From Nitrospira sp. ND1 (GTDB lineage: Bacteria > Nitrospirota > Nitrospiria > Nitrospirales > Nitrospiraceae), in the NCBI RefSeq assembly GCF_900170025.1, contig NZ_FWEX01000006.1, positions 224,668 to 288,667 on the forward strand: 64,000 nt of DNA, in the 5' to 3' direction. Below the pieces are notes generated by a model, which searched no databases, was not told the origin of the DNA, and worked only from the letters and a program-made list of their open reading frames with translations. A program made the position numbers and the translations under genes. Every line of letters begins with the position of its first letter. The stretch's first letter is position 1. Below are positions 53,642 to 60,903 of the stretch, in pieces.

Positions 53642-54874
53642 ATGTCGGATTTTCATCAGAACGGGCTCGTGACGGTCTTGCACCGTCTGGGCGCCTCCAA
53701 TCTTGAGCAACTCGAAAAGGAACTGGAACGACACGCGGCGAGCAACCCGATTGCCCTCGTCCTGCCTTCGCTGTATTCGGAACTTGAGAACCCCGCGCTG
53801 AAGCACATCGTGCAGGTGCTGAAAGACATCCGGTACGTCAATGAAATCGTGATCTCTCTGGATCGCGCCTCAGCTCTGGAGTTCCGGCTGGCTAAACAAT
53901 TCTTTTCGGTGCTGCCGCAGCGGGTCCGGATCGTGTGGAACGACGGGGCAGGGATTCAGGACATCCTCAAGCTGCTGGCGAACACTGAAATCGACACCGG
54001 GCTGCAAGGCAAGGGCCGGGGCTGTTGGATGGCATTCGGCTACGTCTTGGCCCGCGGCCAAAGCAACGTGATCGCGCTCCACGACTGCGACATTCTCAGC
54101 TACAACCGGGAATATCTCGCGCGACTCTGTTATCCGATCGTCAACACCAACCTCGGCTACGAGTTCTGCAAGGGCTATTACAGCCGGGTCACAAATCGCC
54201 TCCACGGCCGTGTCACCAGGCTGTATCTCACGCCGCTGATCCGAAGCCTCCAACAGGTGGCCGGATCGCATCCGTTGCTGACCTTCCTGGATAGTTTTCG
54301 TTATCCCCTGGCCGGTGAGTTCGCCATGGTGCGGGATCTTGCCTGGATCAACCGGGTACCCGGCGACTGGGGACTGGAAGTCGGAGTCCTCTCCGAGATC
54401 TATCGCAACTGCGCGCTCAGGCGGATCTGCCAGGCCGATATTGCCGACGCCTACGAACACAAACACCAGAGCCTGTCGGCCGACAACGCCGAGCAAGGGC
54501 TGCAGAAAATGTGCGTGGATATCACCAAGTCTCTCTTCAGAAACCTCGCGAGTGAAGGCGTGGTGCTGTCGGAAGCCGTGTTGAAAACCCTACGAGCCAC
54601 GTATCTACAGACCGCGCAGGAAGCGATCACCCGCTATCAGAATGATGCGGCCATCAACAGCCTGCAGTTCGACCGGCATGAAGAGCGAATGGCCGTCGAA
54701 GTCTTTCTCAAGGGCATGAAGATCGCCACGGAAGCGTTTCTGGACGATCCGCTCGGGGTGCCGATGATCTCCAATTGGAGCCGGGTCACCGGCGCCATTC
54801 CCGATATTTTCGAACGCTTGATCGGCGCGGTGGAACGCGACCATGAGTGGGATCCCGTCGGGGACCGGGTGTAA
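53642..54874 (+). CDS. GpgS-like glycosyltransferase (glucosyl-3-phosphoglycerate synthase type)
   Basis: 410 residues. The GT-A fold shows the metal site IALHDCDILSYNREY and the GpgS/GT81-like block PLAGEFAMVRDLAWINRVPG followed by DWGLEVGVLSEIYRN. Known relatives make glucosylglycerate or mannosylglycerate, compatible solutes or precursors of methylglucose polysaccharide. AGGAGGG directly precedes the ATG. No phosphatase partner (GpgP) is adjacent. Confidence 0.8.
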   Translation: MSDFHQNGLVTVLHRLGASNLEQLEKELERHAASNPIALVLPSLYSELENPALKHIVQVLKDIRYVNEIVISLDRASALEFRLAKQFFSVLPQRVRIVWNDGAGIQDILKLLANTEIDTGLQGKGRGCWMAFGYVLARGQSNVIALHDCDILSYNREYLARLCYPIVNTNLGYEFCKGYYSRVTNRLHGRVTRLYLTPLIRSLQQVAGSHPLLTFLDSFRYPLAGEFAMVRDLAWINRVPGDWGLEVGVLSEIYRNCALRRICQADIADAYEHKHQSLSADNAEQGLQKMCVDITKSLFRNLASEGVVLSEAVLKTLRATYLQTAQEAITRYQNDAAINSLQFDRHEERMAVEVFLKGMKIATEAFLDDPLGVPMISNWSRVTGAIPDIFERLIGAVERDHEWDPVGDRV

Positions 54875-54903
54875 CGGGTGACAGAACACCCACGGAGATC
54901 TCG

Positions 54904-55083
54904 ATGCGACTGACAGATGGATCCTGGATCTGCACCAAGTGCAGAGTGCTGTGCTCGCTCAAAGGATATGAGGAGGGCCCGTTAGCCTCAATGCGGGAAA
55001 TTTGCAGCAATTGCAAAAAGCGCGCTGAAGCAAGCTGGCTGACTGCGATAGGCGATAGACGACGACTGCCCCAACCCTCCTAG
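54904..55083 (+). CDS. Small zinc-ribbon-like protein
   Basis: 59 residues. Two CxxC knuckles (CTKC at 10-13 and CSNC at 34-37) suggest one bound zinc. GGAG lies 7 nt before the ATG. It follows the glycosyltransferase gene after 29 nt and may be co-transcribed with it. Function unknown. Confidence 0.55.
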   Translation: MRLTDGSWICTKCRVLCSLKGYEEGPLASMREICSNCKKRAEASWLTAIGDRRRLPQPS

Positions 55084-55272
55084 AGCGATCGTCCCGGTCT
55101 CATGCCAATCCGGCCACAGTCCTCGATAGATTCCGCTCCTGGCACATCCACACATCATAGCCTCTGAACGTCTTGCCGCCTTCCAGTCGATTGGCGTAGG
55201 ATTCCGGCACAGCTTGAATCACAAAACGTCGGCGAAAGAAGCATTGGCGAGGAAACAGAAGGACGAGCAACG

Positions 55273-55617
55273 ATGACAGACGATTACGCTCAGAGGAAGG
55301 TGCAAGTCATTCGAGAATTTCTGGCTGCGAGATATCCTGCCCCCTATACCGTGGAAGCCGTGGTCCCCCGAAGAGATCCGTTAGCCGACACGAAGTTCAA
55401 GATTATTCTCAACAACCAGGTGGAACGAACTCTCGCCGTCTGCGCCGCCGTCGTGCTGGACAGCCTTCCCACCCCGGACCAACTGAAACAGCTCCTGGTC
55501 TCGCAGGGCATTCTGGAACAGGTCAAAGCATCGACGGATTCCCGGATTTGCCATGAGGCCTTGGGAACCGACGAAGAATCACATGTGCGCCCGATGAGGT
55601 CGGTGCGAGGGACCTAG
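55273..55617 (+). CDS. Small protein of unknown function
   Basis: 114 residues, soluble, with a mixed alpha/beta pattern (VQVIREFLAARYPAPYTVEA, FKIILNNQVERTLAVCAAVV). GAAGGA lies upstream of the ATG. It is the last chromosomal gene before the integrated element. No family recognised. Confidence 0.55.
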   Translation: MTDDYAQRKVQVIREFLAARYPAPYTVEAVVPRRDPLADTKFKIILNNQVERTLAVCAAVVLDSLPTPDQLKQLLVSQGILEQVKASTDSRICHEALGTDEESHVRPMRSVRGT

Positions 55618-55811
55618 CAGGGTACTTCGAAGCAGAGTGTGTCACCGCCATTTCCCAACGAGGGGATCCAGCCGAGCCGCGTTGAGATCCGCTCGGATAC
55701 TCTCGCACTCGCCGCTGCCCCACAAACAAGAGGCGAAGCTTGCAACCTCGCCTCCCGCTTATCGCACTACCCACCGTGTAGCGACTCACCCGCAGAACCT
55801 TATGCTTTCGC

Positions 55812-55851
55812 TTTTTGAGCGAATACAGTGGCATCGCAAGCGATGTACTTA
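55812..55851. repeat. attL of the integrated element
   Basis: 40-bp sequence (starts TTTTTGAGCGAATACAG, ends GATGTACTTA) identical to 60706-60745. On the left side it is followed, in the minus-strand frame, by codons A-K-A and TAA: the original end of the target gene, now detached. It contains the inverted repeat ATCGC / GCGAT. Confidence 0.92.
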
Positions 55852-56165
55852 TTCGAAAGTCCCAAATTGCGACTGAGTGCGATTTGTTGCGCTAACCTAT
55901 GAAATATAAGGAGAAAGTGGCCATAAAGGCTCGGGCTTGATTGCGACCATTTATGACCAAATTTGACCTGGAACCGTGACCAAAACCGTGACCAAGAAAC
56001 TACTTAGAAGACGACAACAATTTCCGGTTTGAAGCACGGAATGGCTCCCCGTAATGTTTCCATGTCGAACGATTCAGTTTGCATTATTGAGAATGACTAT
56101 GACATAGGGCATTCCAACTGAATGACATAGATAAGTGATATGTCAGCAAAATTTGAGAGGTTCCT
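55852..56165. other. Left subterminal region of the element
   Basis: No gene. It holds several TGACC-type repeats, including the 26-bp repeat at 55970-55995, and an AT-rich stretch that must contain the promoter of the lipoprotein gene. Confidence 0.5.
55970..55995 (+). repeat. Subterminal 26-bp repeat, left copy (possible integrase arm site)
   Basis: Contains CCGTGACCAAAA twice in part; identical over 26 bp to 60653-60678. Further TGACC motifs stand just to the left. Placement inside both ends fits arm-type integrase binding sites; a relic of another integrase 3' end is the alternative. Confidence 0.6.
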
Positions 56166-56660
56166 ATGCGCAACAGCATAATTGCTGCGTTAGTGTTTTT
56201 TCCCCTTAGTTTGCTAGTGATCACGGCTATAGCCTGTTCACAGCCGACCAGCACTGATCCACCGATCGCCAACACAAATGAAAAGGGCGGCGATGAGGGT
56301 GCCGATTTCAATGCTCTGATTGATCTTCTAAAGCTTGCAGGAAAAAGACTGGATGAACACTCGCCCAAATGGACCTGTGTTCCGACTTCAAAATTTCTGT
56401 GTAATGAAGCATCCTGCAAATCTATCCAACCCAGTGTGACAGTGTTTTTGGATTTTCCAATGCAGAACTACCAGCGGTGTGATGAAAAAGAATGCACTAC
56501 GTTTCGGTTATCAAAAACGAGCTCCGGAATCTACACAGTAGCATCGCTTACTGGGGGGGCTTTCCTTAAAGCTCTCAATGACGGGCGATCATTCGTCGAG
56601 GTAGCCACTCTGGGATTCGACATTCACCTTTCTTACGGTGCCTGCTTTCCAGCCAAATAA
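56166..56660 (+). CDS. Lipoprotein cargo gene of unknown function
   Basis: 164 residues. GAGAGG lies 5 nt before the ATG. Signal peptide with lipobox VITAIAC (Cys24). The mature part has six more cysteines, including C..C pairs (KFLCNEASCKS, RCDEKECTTF), so disulfides are likely. GC content is visibly lower than in chromosomal neighbours. It is the only gene of the element that is predicted to reach the envelope. No family recognised. Confidence 0.72.
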   Translation: MRNSIIAALVFFPLSLLVITAIACSQPTSTDPPIANTNEKGGDEGADFNALIDLLKLAGKRLDEHSPKWTCVPTSKFLCNEASCKSIQPSVTVFLDFPMQNYQRCDEKECTTFRLSKTSSGIYTVASLTGGAFLKALNDGRSFVEVATLGFDIHLSYGACFPAK

Positions 56661-56709
56661 ATCCATTTGTAGACCACATTGAAGTCATACGCGAGATCAA
56701 GAATTTTGC

Positions 56710-56910
56710 TCACTTTTGGCTTATCGTAATGCCATGTAGGGCTGGTTCTACTTTCACACTTATTTCCTTTGTTCTATCGAATCCATCAAGGAGATGTCTG
56801 TCGGCAAGCACTCGATTTTGGTCGTCGGTGAGCGTGTCGCTTGGAGAAAAATCACGTTCCGACAACGTAGAATCAATGAGTTCCTTTTCAGGTATAAAAC
56901 GTGTTGGCAT
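56710..56910 (-). CDS. Small protein of the element, function unknown
   Basis: 66 residues (MPTRFIPEKELIDSTLSERD..., LADRHLLDGFDRTKEISVKV). The ATG follows the TAA of the upstream small gene without a gap, which suggests coupling. AT-rich codons match the lipoprotein region. No domain recognised. Confidence 0.42.
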   Translation of the reverse strand: MPTRFIPEKELIDSTLSERDFSPSDTLTDDQNRVLADRHLLDGFDRTKEISVKVEPALHGITISQK

Positions 56911-57102
56911 TTACAATTTCTTTCTCGTGGTCTCGACCCACGCGGTCAAGAAGTCATTGATTCTGTGCCTATCGCTAAGCTCGCACTCGCCCCTGAGGGA
57001 CGTAGTTACGCCTACGGCTCGTAGAGGCATGCCGTTTTGAAGCATATTTAGAGCTTTGCATTCCACAGCATCCGAGTCATCGTCATCAAGACCGGCATTC
57101 AT
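56911..57102 (-). CDS. Small protein of the element, function unknown
   Basis: 63 residues (MNAGLDDDDSDAVECKALNM..., DRHRINDFLTAWVETTRKKL). No ribosome-binding site is clear, but a perfect TATAAT lies about 43 nt upstream, and a second small gene follows directly. This two-gene layout would suit a toxin-antitoxin or regulatory pair; nothing in the sequence proves it. Confidence 0.42.
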   Translation of the reverse strand: MNAGLDDDDSDAVECKALNMLQNGMPLRAVGVTTSLRGECELSDRHRINDFLTAWVETTRKKL

Positions 57103-57144
57103 TGTGTAGGGATTCCACTCGACTCAATCATTCACTGTTCTTGT

Positions 57145-57175
57145 ATTATACCCTTAATGAGCGAGCGTAGACCAA
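57145..57175 (-). promoter_or_regulatory. Promoter candidate for the two small minus-strand genes
   Basis: Minus strand TTGGTC (57170-57175), 19-nt spacer, TATAAT (57145-57150). Transcription would start near 57138, 36 nt before the first ATG. Confidence 0.5.
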
Positions 57176-57220
57176 TCTACGATATCGCAAGACTACTTTG
57201 ACCATATAGATCAAGTGAAG

Positions 57221-57277
57221 CGGGGGCTGCGCCCCCGATCCCCCCGGCCGTCCGGTCCAGTGGTCCGGAGCGGCCGG
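57221..57277. other. GC-rich double hairpin (possible replication origin or terminator)
   Basis: Hairpin 1: CGGGGGC-TGC-GCCCCCG (57221-57237). Hairpin 2: CCGGCCG-TCCGG ... CCGGA-G-CGGCCGG (57244-57277). They stand out in an AT-rich segment between the small genes and the Rep operon. Rolling-circle initiators nick at such structures, so an origin is possible. Confidence 0.5.
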
Positions 57278-57428
57278 GCGGCCTCGTTGGGCGAAATCTT
57301 TGCGTGACCAATCTCCCCATGGTTTCAGTATCACTGTTCTTCTCTTACTCTTTGTTTATAAGCAACGATCCAACAGGACGGCGGCCAAGCTGACGCATCG
57401 CCGCCTTGCACAAGGATGGAGCATGTTC

Positions 57429-57465
57429 CCTCTCACCCGTAAAGATAGTGGACGGGTGACAGGGA
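57429..57465 (-). terminator. Terminator-like hairpin after the Rep operon
   Basis: TCACCCGT / ACGGGTGA 8-bp stem extended by CCCT / AGGG after one mismatch, 19 nt beyond the last gene of the operon. No strong T-run. Confidence 0.5.
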
Positions 57466-57483
57466 CAAATTGATTCCATGGCC

Positions 57484-57726
57484 TCACCGACGCCCGCTGA
57501 GCCCCGCACACTCTACACAGAGCCAGATTTCGCATGTGACGTCATGCTCCCTATAACAAAACCGCACCCACGCCCATTCGAAGTGGCAGAACTCGCAGAG
57601 CCGTTCCTTCGTATGTTCAGGACAGAGCCACGCTTTTCGCGCCCGGTCGTACGTGGTCGCTTCCCGTCCGCAACAGGCTGGACCAAAGAGACTCGGCAAC
57701 TTCAGATCACATCGATGCCAGATCAT
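57484..57726 (-). CDS. Cysteine-rich small protein of the element
   Basis: 80 residues with ten cysteines and several His (PACCG, WLCPEH, RLCEFC, RFC, HDVTC, WLCVECAG). The spacing suggests two or three zinc-binding knuckles. AGGAGG at 7 nt before the ATG is a strong start signal. It begins 2 nt after the Rep stop, so it is the last gene of the HTH-Rep operon. Perhaps a DNA-binding accessory of replication. Confidence 0.65.
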   Translation of the reverse strand: MIWHRCDLKLPSLFGPACCGREATTYDRARKAWLCPEHTKERLCEFCHFEWAWVRFCYREHDVTCEIWLCVECAGLSGRR

Positions 57727-57728
57727 CC

Positions 57729-58442
57729 TCACACCTCCTGATAGACCAGCCCCTTCCCCAACACCAGTTGCAGAATCGTGCCGCTGAACCAAATCGGATG
57801 CCCCGAGAGCAGATCCTCCCAGGTCTTCAGGAAGACGATCTTTGGGATTTCGATCTCGCCCCTGATCCGCCGATAGGCGTTCCTGGTGGACCATTGATGC
57901 CGCATCTCTTCCCACAATCGGCTGATGGGAAACCCGAGAGAGCGTTTCCACGACCAGCACATATTCACGTAGCCACATTGATCCTGGACATACTGGCTGA
58001 TGACATAGCGGCTCAGACGATTCCGGGAACGGTGGCTGGGCTGGTAGGCCTTGATCCAGACAACGGGAGCCCCATGCAGGGCTTGCCATTGCGCCGAGAG
58101 CCATTCCTGGGAGATCCAGAACCGGCGAGCGCGTTCCCCATCCGGCACCCGCCAGGCCCAGAAGATATGGAGGACGCCATGCCCTTCTTCCGTCCGGACC
58201 TGGTAATACTCCAATCCCTGAAAGCCGAGTTGACGTTCGATCCGTTGACGCAGTTGCTTGTGGTGATAGGTCAGCTTCTCGGCATCCCCGCCTTCTGCCG
58301 TGGAGAGTGTCACCCAGAGCACTTGGAACTGGTGGCACTCCCAGAACCAGAGCAGCGAACGAACGCGGTGATAGCCTCGCTTTTGCTTTCTGGTCCATTC
58401 CCCGGCGACTGGCTCCCGCCGGAACTCCTTCCAGCGGCTCAT
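57729..58442 (-). CDS. Candidate HUH-type replication initiator (Rep)
   Basis: 237 residues. A first strand VLWVTLST (41-48) is followed by GHGVLHIFWAW (His88, His92), which resembles the HUH metal motif, and then by a helix with two tyrosines, LSRYVISQYVQD (Tyr146, Tyr151), and a basic Trp-rich patch (WSWKRSLGFPISRLW). This order (strand, H-motif, Tyr helix) is that of plasmid and inovirus rolling-circle initiators. The assignment is by pattern only. ATG overlaps the HTH gene stop as ATGA. Confidence 0.55.
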   Translation of the reverse strand: MSRWKEFRREPVAGEWTRKQKRGYHRVRSLLWFWECHQFQVLWVTLSTAEGGDAEKLTYHHKQLRQRIERQLGFQGLEYYQVRTEEGHGVLHIFWAWRVPDGERARRFWISQEWLSAQWQALHGAPVVWIKAYQPSHRSRNRLSRYVISQYVQDQCGYVNMCWSWKRSLGFPISRLWEEMRHQWSTRNAYRRIRGEIEIPKIVFLKTWEDLLSGHPIWFSGTILQLVLGKGLVYQEV

Positions 58443-58645
58443 CGCGCACCTTCCGCCTGGGGAATCACCGGCCTCAGGCCGGCAACCAGAATCCGTTCGA
58501 GTTCTTCGATGGGAATCCGCACGGCACGCACGGACGGCTTCACGTAGGCGATCTGCCGCTTCAGGATGTATTTCCTGATCGTGCTTTCCTTGAGTCCTAA
58601 CCGTTCCGCCGCTTCTCGAATGGTGATCAATTTTGTACTGACCAT
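58439..58645 (-). CDS. MerR/excisionase-type helix-turn-helix protein
   Basis: 68 residues. Residues 7-45 are a winged HTH_17 unit: TIREAAERLGLKESTIRKYI, then a wing (KPSVRAVRIPIEELERIL). Such proteins act as recombination directionality factors or repressors. AAGGAGG at 6 nt fixes the start. First gene of the Rep operon, divergent from the zinc-finger/integrase genes with 203 bp between. Confidence 0.82.
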   Translation of the reverse strand: MVSTKLITIREAAERLGLKESTIRKYILKRQIAYVKPSVRAVRIPIEELERILVAGLRPVIPQAEGAR

Positions 58646-58848
58646 AAGGCACCTCCTTGAAAGAGTGATTGTGAAGAGATCACGCGTCTTACGATTTAGG
58701 CGTGAGCACTCTTGACAGCCATTAGCAGTGCGGAGGTACACTTGCCAAACAAATTCAGGTGGAGTGGGCCCTTCAGCCCGACACTTTTTTCGGTGGTGTT
58801 GGGATCACGTATACGGGGAGGGTTCGGCATGAAAAAGGAGCAGAAGGC

Positions 58849-59526
58849 ATGAGCGCACAGGGGAAGGCCGAGCAGGAATTCCAACAGGAGTACGAGAAAG
58901 CCATCGAACGCATCCGCACGATGCCGGATGGCGCCGTCGGGTGGGTGCTCCGGTTTTTACAGACCGATCTGGAGGCCTTGACGCCCACGGAATGGACGTT
59001 GGTGGCGTTTGAAGTCGCGGCCTTTGTCGATGAGACGGGAGACCGGTACGGCGGGATGGTGGCCCCCGAAAGTGGCTGGAGCGTGGAAGGGGTGCCTCAT
59101 GCGAAGAACTATCAGACCATTCCCAGTCGCAAAGAAGCCCAGGACATTCAGGCCACAGTCCTGGAGCACTTGGAGCTCTATTGGCATGAAGGATACACCA
59201 CCTTCACGTTTCCGCAAATGACGCTGGCCGTGGTGTCGCCGGGTGAAGGCTCTGACGAGGCCGGGACCATCTTCGTGAGCGCGAAACGCAAGGCGAAGGA
59301 GTTTGAATACCGATTTGTCCACCTTCTGGCCCAAACGGGGGACTACATCCGACGCTGCCCGGAATGCGCCAAGATCTATTTAGCGATCAGACGCGACCAG
59401 GTATACTGCCACCCGCGCTGCCAGAACCGAGTCGCGGCGAGAAAGTGGCGAGAAAGCCGGAAGACCGACGAAAAGACAGAGCGACGAAAGGAGGACCGCC
59501 ATGGCAAGAAAAGAGGGAAAGGATAG
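58849..59526 (+). CDS. CGNR-like zinc-finger protein
   Basis: 225 residues. The first 170 residues are without a known motif. The C-terminus reads CPECAKIYLAIRRDQVYCHP followed by RCQNRVAARKWRE, which fits the CGNR zinc-finger pattern (CxxC...C...CxNR...R). CGNR proteins are thought to bind DNA. AAGGAG at 8 nt fixes the ATG. The 3' end overlaps the integrase gene by 26 nt, so the two are probably co-expressed. Confidence 0.7.
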   Translation: MSAQGKAEQEFQQEYEKAIERIRTMPDGAVGWVLRFLQTDLEALTPTEWTLVAFEVAAFVDETGDRYGGMVAPESGWSVEGVPHAKNYQTIPSRKEAQDIQATVLEHLELYWHEGYTTFTFPQMTLAVVSPGEGSDEAGTIFVSAKRKAKEFEYRFVHLLAQTGDYIRRCPECAKIYLAIRRDQVYCHPRCQNRVAARKWRESRKTDEKTERRKEDRHGKKRGKG

Positions 59527-60697
59527 AGGCATCACCCAGCGGAAGGGCCGTGAAGGGTGGTGGGTGCGTGTCTATGAAGAGGGGCGCCAGACGTGGCACA
59601 AGTGCGACACCAAAAGCCAAGCACGCACGCTGTATGGGAAGTTGAAGGCCAATGCACGAGAGGGAAAACTCTTTCCCAAACAGAAGACGACGAAATCAAT
59701 CCTGCTCAAAGATTACTTCGTGACGTGGCTCAAGAATCAACCGGCACGAGGCAAGAAGGTTTCGACCATCAAGACGTACGAGTCGCGATTGCGAAAACAT
59801 GCCCTCCCCGCTTTCGGCACCTCTCAACTCTCCGCCATCTCACGACCACGGATCAAAGCATGGGCCGCAGGGCTGCTTGAAAAGGGGCTGGATTTCGATA
59901 CGGCACTCAATGCGCTGCTCACGCTCAGCGCGGTGTTGACCGAAGCCGTCGAAGATGGGCTGATCACTCACAACCCGGCCCTCCGTTCCGGCAAACTGCT
60001 GAAACGGCCGGCGACGATCGAGGAATCCGAACTGGCGATCTTCACGCCAGAAGAGGAAGGCCTGTTGCTGGAGACAATACGACGCGAACGCCCGCTGTTT
60101 TTCCCGATGGCCCTGACCTTCTTTCGCACCGGCCTACGAGCCGGAGAGGTGCTTGGACTCCATCGGGGCGATCTGAACTTTCACAGCCGATCCATCTACG
60201 TGCAACGGAACTGGTCACGAGGAATTCTGGGCACACCTAAGAACGGCAAGGCTCGACGGGTGGACATGTCGCAGGGTCTCGCAAAGGCTCTGACGGAATG
60301 GAGCGAGCTACAGGACCTGGAGGCGGCCGCCGCTGGGCAGGCAGCACCTGAAATTCTCTTTCCAGGCAACCTTGGCGGAACCAGACGGGAGCCGAGCTAT
60401 ATGGCCGAGAATTGGTTGCGGTACAAACTGTGGTTTCCCATGGTGGCGAAAGCGGGACTACGACGACTCGATATGCATAGTGTCCGACATACCTATGCAA
60501 GCCGACTCATCGCGAATGGCGAGAACCTGAAATATGTCCAAGAGCAACTGGGCCATGCGTCGATTACCATCACCTGTGACACCTATGGGCATCTGATTCC
60601 AGGCGGGAATCGACAAGCGGTCGATAAGCTGGATTCGTTAAAAATCGGTTTTGGAACCGTGACCAAAACCGTGACCAACGCTTCAGAAAACTGCTAA
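59501..60697 (+). CDS. Tyrosine-type site-specific integrase
   Basis: 398 residues. N-terminal arm-binding and SAM-like core-binding domains, then the catalytic domain with Arg213 (TGLRAGEVLGL), a Lys near 247-250, His326 and Arg329 (HSVRHTYASR), His352 (LGHAS) and nucleophile Tyr362 (CDTYGHL). It would join attP with the 3' end of the target gene. AAAGGAGG precedes the ATG by 6 nt. The stop overlaps the target gene stop tail to tail. Confidence 0.95.
   Translation: MARKEGKDRGITQRKGREGWWVRVYEEGRQTWHKCDTKSQARTLYGKLKANAREGKLFPKQKTTKSILLKDYFVTWLKNQPARGKKVSTIKTYESRLRKHALPAFGTSQLSAISRPRIKAWAAGLLEKGLDFDTALNALLTLSAVLTEAVEDGLITHNPALRSGKLLKRPATIEESELAIFTPEEEGLLLETIRRERPLFFPMALTFFRTGLRAGEVLGLHRGDLNFHSRSIYVQRNWSRGILGTPKNGKARRVDMSQGLAKALTEWSELQDLEAAAAGQAAPEILFPGNLGGTRREPSYMAENWLRYKLWFPMVAKAGLRRLDMHSVRHTYASRLIANGENLKYVQEQLGHASITITCDTYGHLIPGGNRQAVDKLDSLKIGFGTVTKTVTNASENC
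60653..60678 (+). repeat. Subterminal 26-bp repeat, right copy
   Basis: Identical to 55970-55995 and located in the last codons of the integrase gene, 27 bp from the right att repeat. Confidence 0.6.
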
Positions 60698-60888
60698 GTC
60701 TTTGATTTTTGAGCGAATACAGTGGCATCGCAAGCGATGTACTTAATCTGTTTCATGGGGACGATGATCACTTCCTTGGCCGAATCGACTTCCAGCACCT
60801 CCATGTCTTCGCTGATCGTGTGACGAATCGCATCCTTCACCAGTAATTCCTGATTGTCGGCAAACACGACTTTCACCCAATATTGCAC
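60694..60888 (-). CDS. 64-residue target gene of the element, function unknown
   Basis: 64 residues, starting GTG with AAGGAG at 8 nt (MQYWVKVVFADNQELLVKDA...). The sequence DMEVLEVDSAKEVIIVPMKQ suggests a compact beta-rich protein. The last three residues S-K-T and the TAG come from the inserted element; the original A-K-A-TAA lies at 55800-55811. Length is unchanged by the insertion. It lies 15 nt downstream of proC in the same operon. Confidence 0.75.
   Translation of the reverse strand: MQYWVKVVFADNQELLVKDAIRHTISEDMEVLEVDSAKEVIIVPMKQIKYIACDATVFAQKSKT
60706..60745. repeat. attR of the integrated element
   Basis: Identical 40-bp partner of 55812-55851. It encodes the C-terminal residues KYIACDATVFAQK of the target gene. 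Confidence 0.92.
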
Positions 60889-60903
60889 GAGACACGCTCC
60901 TTG

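Larger units (their letters stand above)
55812..60745. mobile_element. Integrated mini-element (about 4.9 kb) with tyrosine integrase
   Basis: Bounded by identical 40-bp direct repeats (55812-55851 and 60706-60745). The right repeat lies in the 3' end of a 64-codon gene. Contents: a lipoprotein, two small minus-strand genes, GC-rich hairpins, a minus-strand operon of HTH protein, candidate HUH Rep and cysteine-rich protein, and a plus-strand zinc-finger protein followed by the integrase. No virion, conjugation or Zot-type genes are visible, so it is a small replicon-like or satellite-like element rather than a full prophage. Extent is directly supported by the repeats; mobility is inferred. 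Confidence 0.88.

Noticed and set aside
55523-55834. 103-codon minus-strand frame across the left att site
   Set aside because: It reads through the att repeat in a different frame from the target gene and is antisense to the end of the preceding gene; no start signal.
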